Position numbers and translations under genes: made by a program
NCBI RefSeq assembly: GCF_047946665.1
Contig: NZ_CP172312.1
Coordinates: forward strand, 124,001 to 188,000
Direction: 5' to 3'
DNA from: Allohahella sp002354735
GTDB taxonomy: Bacteria > Pseudomonadota > Gammaproteobacteria > Pseudomonadales > Oleiphilaceae
DNA: 64,000 nucleotides
Shown: one piece after another, positions 58,342 to 64,000 of the stretch
Position numbering within the stretch: position 1 is the stretch's first letter
How the letters are laid out: each line of letters begins with the position of its first letter
The notes under the pieces: model-generated
What the model was told of the DNA's origin: nothing
Database searches by the model: none
What the model saw: only the letters and a program-made list of their open reading frames with translations

Positions 58342-59454
58342 ATGACGATTACCCTGTCTGATGTTGCTGATCATCTTGATCTCCCTCTTACTCCTGCGCC
58401 GGTATCAGGCGCGGGGCACGCCCGTGCGCTGCTGTCGAGTCCTGTGATGGGGCTGGCCACTCTTGTTAAGGCTGGGGAGCAGCACATCGCCTTTCTGGCC
58501 AGCGATCAGTATCTTTCGCAACTGAAGACGACTGGCGCGCTTGCGGTCATCCTGAAACCGCAGCACGCTGAAGAAAGTCCAGTGCCTTGCTTTGTGACTT
58601 CCGATCCTTACGCCGCCTATGCAAAACTGACCCACCTGTTCAGTCACGATAAAACGATCCTGTTATTCGGCGATCAAGCTGGTGTTTCGAATCCGGATTC
58701 GCCCAGTATCCATCCGAGTGCCCGCATTGCCGATGATGCGACGCTGGGGCAGGGCGTCTGTATCGGACCAAACGTCGTGATTGGGAGTGGCGTGGAGATA
58801 GGTGACGGTGCACGTATAGCCGCCGGAACGACGGTTGGCTCGCGCAGTCGTATCGGCAGAGATGTGCTGATCTATCCGCAGGCAAGCATCTATCACGATG
58901 TGACTATCGGCGATAGAAGTATCATACATAGTCACTGCACGGTCGGCTCGGATGGCTTTGGGTTTGCGCCGCATAAGGGCAGTTTCATCAAGATCGAACA
59001 GCTCGGTGGCGTCAGAATCGGATCCGACGTCGAAATAGGCGCCGGTACCACCATCGACCGGGGCGCACTTGATGACACCGTGATCGGTGATGGGGTCAAA
59101 CTGGACAATCAGATACAGATCGCGCATAACGTCGAGATCGGTGATCACACCGTGTTGGCAGCCTGTGTTGGCATAGCAGGCAGTACGAAAGTAGGCAAAA
59201 TGTGCATGATCGGTGGTGGTGTCGGCATAGCCGGTCACCTCACGATCTGCGATCAGGTGAACATTACCGGCATGACGCTGGTAACCAAGGACATCAGTAG
59301 CCCTGGCGTTTATTCGTCGGGCACTGCAGTCGAGCCGAATTCCAACTGGCGCCGGAATGTGGCTCGCTTCCGACAATTGGACGGGTACATTCGAACGCTA
59401 ATTAATCTTGAGAAAGAGGTCCGTGAGCTTCGTGAGCGCATTGAGCAACGATAG
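58342..59454 (+). CDS. lpxD: UDP-3-O-(3-hydroxyacyl)glucosamine N-acyltransferase
   Basis: 370 residues; third acylation step of lipid A synthesis. N-terminal uridine-binding domain (about 1-110) and left-handed beta-helix with hexapeptide repeats (about 115-320), including SIIHSHCTVGSDGFGFAPHKG and IAHNVEIGDHTVLAACVGIAGS (catalytic His). C-terminal helix NLEKEVRELRERIE. TTG 58336 is in frame two codons earlier; ATG 58342 is preferred. Confidence 0.96.
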   Translation: MTITLSDVADHLDLPLTPAPVSGAGHARALLSSPVMGLATLVKAGEQHIAFLASDQYLSQLKTTGALAVILKPQHAEESPVPCFVTSDPYAAYAKLTHLFSHDKTILLFGDQAGVSNPDSPSIHPSARIADDATLGQGVCIGPNVVIGSGVEIGDGARIAAGTTVGSRSRIGRDVLIYPQASIYHDVTIGDRSIIHSHCTVGSDGFGFAPHKGSFIKIEQLGGVRIGSDVEIGAGTTIDRGALDDTVIGDGVKLDNQIQIAHNVEIGDHTVLAACVGIAGSTKVGKMCMIGGGVGIAGHLTICDQVNITGMTLVTKDISSPGVYSSGTAVEPNSNWRRNVARFRQLDGYIRTLINLEKEVRELRERIEQR

Positions 59455-59486
59455 CGGATCGTGACGAAAAAGGCAGAGTAACTGAC

Positions 59487-59924
59487 ATGGAAAACGTTGA
59501 TATTCGCGAGTATCTTCCGCATCGCTATCCCTTCCTGCTGGTAGACAGGGTAACGAGCTATGAGCTTGGGAAAACAATCTCGGGGCTCAAGAACGTCACC
59601 CATAATGAGCCCTACTTTCAGGGACACTTCCCTGATTACGCAATTATGCCTGGTGTTCTTATTGTTGAGGCCATGGCGCAGGTGGCAGGTATTCTCGGCT
59701 TTCTCACCACAGATCAGAAACCGGCGGATGGTGTCACTTACTATCTGGCTGGTACGGACAAGGTGCGCTTCAAGAAGCCTGTAGTACCCGGCGACCAGCT
59801 GAACCTGCACGCCAGTTATGTTACCGACCGTCGGGGTATCTGGAAGTTCTACTGCACATCGGATGTAGGCGGTGTTCTTGTCTGCAGCGCCGAAATTCTC
59901 ACAGCGGAGAGAAAACTGGCATGA
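59487..59924 (+). CDS. fabZ: 3-hydroxyacyl-ACP dehydratase FabZ
   Basis: 145 residues; hot-dog fold dehydratase of fatty acid synthesis. LPHRYPFLLVDRV, the catalytic His in EPYFQGHFPDYAIMPGVLIV and the Glu in VEAMAQVAG are present. Overlaps lpxA by ATGA. Confidence 0.98.
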   Translation: MENVDIREYLPHRYPFLLVDRVTSYELGKTISGLKNVTHNEPYFQGHFPDYAIMPGVLIVEAMAQVAGILGFLTTDQKPADGVTYYLAGTDKVRFKKPVVPGDQLNLHASYVTDRRGIWKFYCTSDVGGVLVCSAEILTAERKLA

Positions 59925-60700
59925 CAATCCACGAGCAGGCAATTGTCAGCCCTTCAGCCCGGATTCATCCGAGCGTCAGTATCGGGCCGTTCACCGTGAT
60001 CGGGCCCGAAGTTGAAATCGGTGCTGGAACGGTCGTTGCCTCTCATGTCGTCATAGGCGGCCCGACCGTCATTGGCCGCAACAACCATATCTATCAATTT
60101 GCCAGTGTTGGCGAAGACTGTCAGGACAAGAAGTACAACGGTGAGCCAACACGGCTCATCATGGGTGACGACAACATAATTCGTGAGTACTGCAGTATCC
60201 ATCGTGGAACTGTGCAGGATCGCGGAGAGACCACTATTGGCAATGGCAACCTGTTCATGGCCTCCTCTCATGTCGCTCATGACTGTGTGGTAGGCAACGG
60301 TACCATCCTTGCCAACCTGGCCACCATCGCTGGGCACGTTCGGGTCGACGACTTCGCGATACTCGGCGGCGGCACCCTGGTTCACCAGTTTTGCCACATC
60401 GGCACGCAGAGCATGTGTGCTGGTGGCAGTATAGTGCTGAAGGACGTGCCCGCTTATGTCATGGCTGGAGGGCAGTCCGCCACGGCGCACGGGCTCAATA
60501 CCGAAGGATTGCGCCGGCGCGATGTCAGCAGTGAATCGGTAGCAATCCTGCGCAAGGCTTACAAGACGCTCTACCGTGGCGGTCTGACTTTCGAGCAGGC
60601 CATTGTGGAACTCGATAAGCTCGATGCCGACAATGAGTCGGCCGAATTGAAAGTGTTCATTGCCAGTCTCAAGCGCGCCACTCGCGGAATCGTACGTTAA
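59921..60700 (+). CDS. lpxA: UDP-N-acetylglucosamine acyltransferase
   Basis: 259 residues; first step of lipid A synthesis. Hexapeptide beta-helix (IHPSVSIGPFTVIGPEVEIG), catalytic His in HVAHDCVVGNG, and the C-terminal helical part (SESVAILRKAYKTLYR). Start overlaps the fabZ stop. Confidence 0.98.
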   Translation: MTIHEQAIVSPSARIHPSVSIGPFTVIGPEVEIGAGTVVASHVVIGGPTVIGRNNHIYQFASVGEDCQDKKYNGEPTRLIMGDDNIIREYCSIHRGTVQDRGETTIGNGNLFMASSHVAHDCVVGNGTILANLATIAGHVRVDDFAILGGGTLVHQFCHIGTQSMCAGGSIVLKDVPAYVMAGGQSATAHGLNTEGLRRRDVSSESVAILRKAYKTLYRGGLTFEQAIVELDKLDADNESAELKVFIASLKRATRGIVR

Positions 60701-60729
60701 GCAAATTTATCGAGCATGAAGGGGGCTTC

Positions 60730-61890
60730 TTGAGAATCGCCATTGTTGCAGGTGAGGCCTCCGGTGATTTACTCGGCGCGGGTCTCATTCATGCCTTGCG
60801 GGCGCAATATCCAGATGCCGAATTTGGCGGCATGGGTGGGCCGCTTATGCAGGGCGCTGGCTGCGAATCACTGTTCCCGATGGAACACCTGTCAATTATG
60901 GGGCTGGTTGAGGTGCTGGATAGCCTGCCACAGCTCTTCGAGCTCAGAGCGAGGTTGCTTGCTTATTTTGTCGGCTGGAAAGCTGACATCTTCATCGGTA
61001 TCGATGCACCAGATTTCAATCTTCGGCTTGCCAACAAGATCAAACGAGCGGGTATTCCTACCGTGCATTACGTAAGTCCGTCTGTTTGGGCCTGGCGTCA
61101 GGGGCGGATTCATGGCATCAAGCGCTCGGTGGATCTCATGCTGACCTTGCTGCCTTTTGAAGCAGCCTTCTACGAGCGATGGCAAGTGCCAGTGGCATTT
61201 GTCGGTCACCCACTGGCGGATGAGATCGCACTTGGACTCGAGCCGGCGCCTGCGCGTGCGCAGCTCGGCCTCAGTAGCGACACTTCGGGACCCGTTTATG
61301 CCATCCTTCCGGGTTCCAGGGGCAGTGAAGTGAGCCGTCTCGGCACTGTGTTTCTACAAGCTGCGCGCGTACTCAAGCGAAAGAATCCCGCCGCTGTTTT
61401 TCTGATTCCTGCAGCGAATGCAATTCGGGAATCGCAATTGCACTACCTACTGAAGGCGTTCCCCGATCTAACAGCTGATCAGTCCGTACGTGTGCTACAG
61501 GGCCAGGCCAGGATAGCCTTGCAGGCTGCTGATGGCGTCATCCTCGCATCTGGCACGGCGAGTCTCGAAGCCATGCTGGTTGGGCGTCCAATGGTTGTGG
61601 CCTATCGTTTGGCCAGACCGACTTACTGGATCATGAAGCGCCTGATGAAATCAAAATACATAGCCTTGCCAAACCTGCTGGCGGATGAAGCGCTCGTGCC
61701 CGAGCTCATCCAGGATGAGGTCACCCCGGAGCGGATCGCGGAAGCATTGCTGAGAGAGACTGAAGCCTCCAGGGCTGCCATGCTGAAGCAGCGATTTCGT
61801 TCGCTGCACAAACAGATTCACTGCAATGCCAGCGAGCGTGCTGCGAAAGCGATTAAAACCGAAATACTGGACAAGACAAGGAAGGCCTGA
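60730..61890 (+). CDS. lpxB: Lipid-A-disaccharide synthase
   Basis: 386 residues; GT19 glycosyltransferase joining UDP-2,3-diacylglucosamine and lipid X. AGEASGDLLGAGLI, GGMGGPLMQGAGCE, GIDAPDFNLRLA, HYVSPSVWAWRQGR, VGHPLADEI, ILPGSRGSEVSRL and ASGTASLEAML are conserved. TTG start with AAGGGGG upstream. Confidence 0.97.
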   Translation: MRIAIVAGEASGDLLGAGLIHALRAQYPDAEFGGMGGPLMQGAGCESLFPMEHLSIMGLVEVLDSLPQLFELRARLLAYFVGWKADIFIGIDAPDFNLRLANKIKRAGIPTVHYVSPSVWAWRQGRIHGIKRSVDLMLTLLPFEAAFYERWQVPVAFVGHPLADEIALGLEPAPARAQLGLSSDTSGPVYAILPGSRGSEVSRLGTVFLQAARVLKRKNPAAVFLIPAANAIRESQLHYLLKAFPDLTADQSVRVLQGQARIALQAADGVILASGTASLEAMLVGRPMVVAYRLARPTYWIMKRLMKSKYIALPNLLADEALVPELIQDEVTPERIAEALLRETEASRAAMLKQRFRSLHKQIHCNASERAAKAIKTEILDKTRKA

Positions 61891-61894
61891 GCCG

Positions 61895-62488
61895 ATGGGT
61901 AGACTGATAGTTGGACTCGATGAAGTTGGTCGCGGCCCATTGGCGGGGTCGGTGGTTGCGGCCGCTGTGGTGATGTACGAGTCACAGCAGATTGTAGGTG
62001 TACGTGATTCGAAGAAGCTGAGCGCGAAGAACCGAGTTCTGCTCTGCAGTGAGATTCGCACCACGGCTATAGGATTCGCCATTGGGGAAGCCGATATTGA
62101 GGAGATAGACCGGATCAATATTCTTCATGCCAGTATGCTGGCCATGGAGCGCGCATTAGCAGCCTTGCCTCAAGATCTGTTGATCCGTCTCGAGCACGCC
62201 TTTGTTGACGGCAACCGACTGCCAAATCTGTCTATACCAGCGACGGCAGTCGTTGGCGGAGACGACAGTATTCAATCGATCGGGGCAGCCTCGATACTAG
62301 CTAAAGTGCACAGGGACGATCAGATGTGTAAGGCTGCCGTAGAGTACCCGCAGTATGGCTTTGAGCGGCATATGGGGTATCCCACAGCACAGCACCTGGA
62401 TGCGCTGAAACAGCATGGCATCTGCCCCTTGCATCGACGATCCTTTGCGCCCATCAGGAAGCTGCTTCAGGTTGCCGCAGTGGCTTGA
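61895..62488 (+). CDS. rnhB: Ribonuclease HII
   Basis: 197 residues; cuts RNA in RNA:DNA hybrids and at embedded ribonucleotides. Catalytic Asp-Glu in VGLDEVGRGPLAG, SKKLSAKNR, a further Asp in HAFVDGNRLP, and ASILAKVHRDD. ATG 61895 with GGAAGG upstream. The dnaE gene that often follows in related genomes is absent here; the next gene is on the minus strand. Confidence 0.97.
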   Translation: MGRLIVGLDEVGRGPLAGSVVAAAVVMYESQQIVGVRDSKKLSAKNRVLLCSEIRTTAIGFAIGEADIEEIDRINILHASMLAMERALAALPQDLLIRLEHAFVDGNRLPNLSIPATAVVGGDDSIQSIGAASILAKVHRDDQMCKAAVEYPQYGFERHMGYPTAQHLDALKQHGICPLHRRSFAPIRKLLQVAAVA

Positions 62489-62493
62489 GGCAC

Positions 62494-63480
62494 TTACGCC
62501 TTATTCACATCCACTACCAGACGGCCGCGGATTTCTCCGTTCAGCAGACGCGCCGCGTCATTGATTGCCTTGTCGAGCGTGGTGATGCTCGTCACCGACT
62601 TCAGTAAATCAGGCTTCCATTCGGTAGCAAGCGCTGCCCAGGCTTTTTCACGAATCGGCGCGGGGCACTGGACGCTGTCGATACCAATCAGCTTGACGCC
62701 CCTCAAGATGAAAGGTGCGACAGATGCTGGAAAGTCCATGCCCTGGGCAAGGCCGCAACAGGTCACGGTGCCTAGATATTTCGTTGAGGCGCACACGTTG
62801 GCGAGGGTGTGACTGCCGGCGACATCAACCGCGCCAGCCCACCGCTCGCGTGCGAGTGGGCGACCTTTCTCGGAGAACTCTGAGCGATCCATGACCTCAC
62901 TTGCGCCGAGCGAACGAAGATAGTCGGCCTCCTGCATGCGCCCGGTCAGTGCAACAACGCGATAGCCACGATTGGCCAGCAGAAAAACGGCCACACTGCC
63001 AACCCCGCCGGATGCGCCAGTGACGACGATTTCGCCATCCTCAGGTTTGACACCCTGTGCCTCGAGTGCCTGAACGCAAAGCATTGCGGTATAGCCAGCT
63101 GTACCACATGCCATGGCGTCAAAAGTGCTCAAGGCCTCGGGCAACGAGACAAGCCAGTCCGCCTTCACACGCGCCTTTTGGGACAGACCACCCCAGTGAG
63201 ACTCGCCCACACCCCAGCCGTTCAGAATGACCTTGTCACCTGCTTTGAAGCGGGAGGAGTTGCTTGCAGTCACAGTGCCGGCAAAGTCGATACCGGCCAC
63301 CATTGGGAAATTCCTGACCACAGGCGCTTTGCCTGTAATGGCCAGCGCATCCTTGTAGTTCAGAGTGGAATAGTCGATGTCTACGCTAACTTCGCCATCC
63401 GGCAAATCAGCCTCGTCGACTGACTCGACAGCGGCGGCGCTTGTATCGTTATTCTTGTTGATGACTATGGCTCTGAACAT
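62494..63480 (-). CDS. MDR-family oxidoreductase, AcuI/YhdH type (acrylyl-CoA reductase)
   Basis: 328 residues of the zinc-free medium-chain reductase family. STLNYKDALAITGKAPVVR, GIDFAGTV, the NADPH loop VTGASGGVGSVAVFLLA, DVAGSHTLANV, and TCCGLAQGMDFPASVAPFILRG are typical of AcuI/YhdH, which reduces acryloyl-CoA to propionyl-CoA using NADPH. ATG 63480 has AGAGGA eight bases upstream; the frame to 63534 overlaps fdxA and has no ribosome site. Downstream of fdxA by 11 bp. Confidence 0.92.
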   Translation of the reverse strand: MFRAIVINKNNDTSAAAVESVDEADLPDGEVSVDIDYSTLNYKDALAITGKAPVVRNFPMVAGIDFAGTVTASNSSRFKAGDKVILNGWGVGESHWGGLSQKARVKADWLVSLPEALSTFDAMACGTAGYTAMLCVQALEAQGVKPEDGEIVVTGASGGVGSVAVFLLANRGYRVVALTGRMQEADYLRSLGASEVMDRSEFSEKGRPLARERWAGAVDVAGSHTLANVCASTKYLGTVTCCGLAQGMDFPASVAPFILRGVKLIGIDSVQCPAPIREKAWAALATEWKPDLLKSVTSITTLDKAINDAARLLNGEIRGRLVVDVNKA

Positions 63481-63491
63481 GTGTGTGTCCT

Positions 63492-63815
63492 CTAACGTTC
63501 CAGTAGTGGCGTCTTGTTTGGCTTGCCGTCCCATTCTTCAGCATCTGGCAGCGGATCTTTCTTCTCGGTGATGTTGTCCCACTTCGAAGCCAGCTCGGCG
63601 TTTATCTCGATAAACTCCTTCTGATCATCCGGCAGTTCATCTTCAGAGAAGATGGCATTGGCGGGGCACTCTGGCTCACACAATGCGCAGTCGATGCACT
63701 CGTCGGGATCGATGACAAGGAAGTTCGGACCTTCATAAAAACAGTCTACTGGGCAGACTTCAACGCAATCGGTATATTTACATTTGATGCAGTTTTCGGT
63801 CACTACAAATGTCAT
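63492..63815 (-). CDS. fdxA: Seven-iron ferredoxin FdxA
   Basis: 107 residues. CIKCKYTDCVEVCPVDCF and CIDCALCEPECPANAI supply Cys for one [3Fe-4S] and one [4Fe-4S] cluster, as in the Azotobacter-type FdxA. GAGGGAT precedes the ATG. Adjacent to mutS as in Pseudomonas. Confidence 0.97.
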   Translation of the reverse strand: MTFVVTENCIKCKYTDCVEVCPVDCFYEGPNFLVIDPDECIDCALCEPECPANAIFSEDELPDDQKEFIEINAELASKWDNITEKKDPLPDAEEWDGKPNKTPLLER

Positions 63816-63864
63816 TGGCAGATCCCTCAGTCAAGAGACGTAAGTTGTTAAAGTTAAGATGCGG

Positions 63865-64000
63865 CTATTGTAGATGATTTGAACGCTCAAGGCAGTCGCT
63901 CTTGAGGTTTTTCATGGTGTAGAGCAAGGCCAGCGCTTCTTTCGGCGATAGTTCATCAGGATCTGTGGCGTCCAGCAGTGCCTCAAGTTCGGCCAGTCGG
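63865..64000 (-). CDS. mutS: DNA mismatch repair protein MutS, C-terminal end (truncated by window edge)
   Basis: 44 codons enter from the right edge and end at TAG (63865-63867). LDATDPDELSPKEALALLYTMKNL is the C-terminal MutS tail (DPDELSPREALELLY in other MutS) that forms the tetramerisation region. The ATPase and lesion-recognition domains are outside the window. Confidence 0.9.
   Translation of the reverse strand, partial: RLAELEALLDATDPDELSPKEALALLYTMKNLKSDCLERSNHLQ

Overview
The window is a gammaproteobacterial chromosome segment with two partial genes at its edges: the 3' end of tilS at the left and the 3' end of mutS (minus strand) at the right. The evidence for a non-enteric gammaproteobacterium is gene order: tRNA-Leu(CAG) / rnr-rlmB-rpsF-rpsR-rplI-dnaB-alr, map-glnD-dapD-dapE with a long-type DapD, rpsB-tsf-pyrH-frr-uppS-cdsA-dxr-rseP-bamA-skp-lpxD-fabZ-lpxA-lpxB-rnhB, and fdxA next to mutS. 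This order resembles Pseudomonas-like genomes, but the accessory genes do not let me name a genus. I see no insertion sequence, prophage, CRISPR array or rRNA operon.

Region 1 (0-9.5 kb) holds central metabolism and signalling: tilS end, malate synthase G, the tRNA t6A dehydratase tcdA (minus), a receiver-CheC protein followed by a PAS-GGDEF diguanylate cyclase, an ABC1-type atypical kinase, a dienoyl-CoA-isomerase-like crotonase, and ferrochelatase overlapping it by 4 nt.

Region 2 (9.5-21 kb) is the most unusual part. Three transcription units of small stress-type proteins each carry a good sigma-54 promoter (GG-N10-GC), all with the same -12 variant TCGC. They are a three-gene operon (secreted or membrane small protein, ElaB/YqjD-like tail-anchored protein, LEA-like tail-anchored protein), a DUF1328 micro-protein and a CsbD protein. 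Between them lie a sigma-54 activator of the NtrC family and, overlapping it by 4 nt, an 88-residue protein that looks like only the dimerisation/histidine-phosphotransfer hairpin of a sensor kinase. A Crp/Fnr regulator and a 1791-residue CheB-CheR-PAS-kinase-REC-REC protein share the cluster. I read this as a locally encoded sigma-54 stress regulon with its own signalling cascade. The promoters and domains are visible in the sequence; the regulatory connections are inference.

Region 3 (21-30.5 kb) has a two-receiver diguanylate cyclase, a topoisomerase IB that starts inside it, a DUF2254 membrane protein, a DJ-1/PfpI-family protein, a GT4 glycosyltransferase, an ELM1-like protein and a REC-GGDEF-EAL protein on the minus strand, and a DUF305 membrane protein with a small coupled upstream ORF.

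Region 4 (30.5-47.4 kb) carries tRNA-Leu with a clear promoter, rnr-rlmB (116-nt overlap), the S6-S18-L9 operon, dnaB-alr, a divergent RmlD-like protein lacking the usual catalytic residues, plsC, a membrane-tethered cold-shock-domain protein, and the minus-strand block map-glnD-dapD-dapE-small membrane protein. Region 5 (47.4-64 kb) is the translation / isoprenoid / outer-membrane / lipid A cluster, followed by an AcuI-type oxidoreductase, fdxA and mutS on the minus strand.
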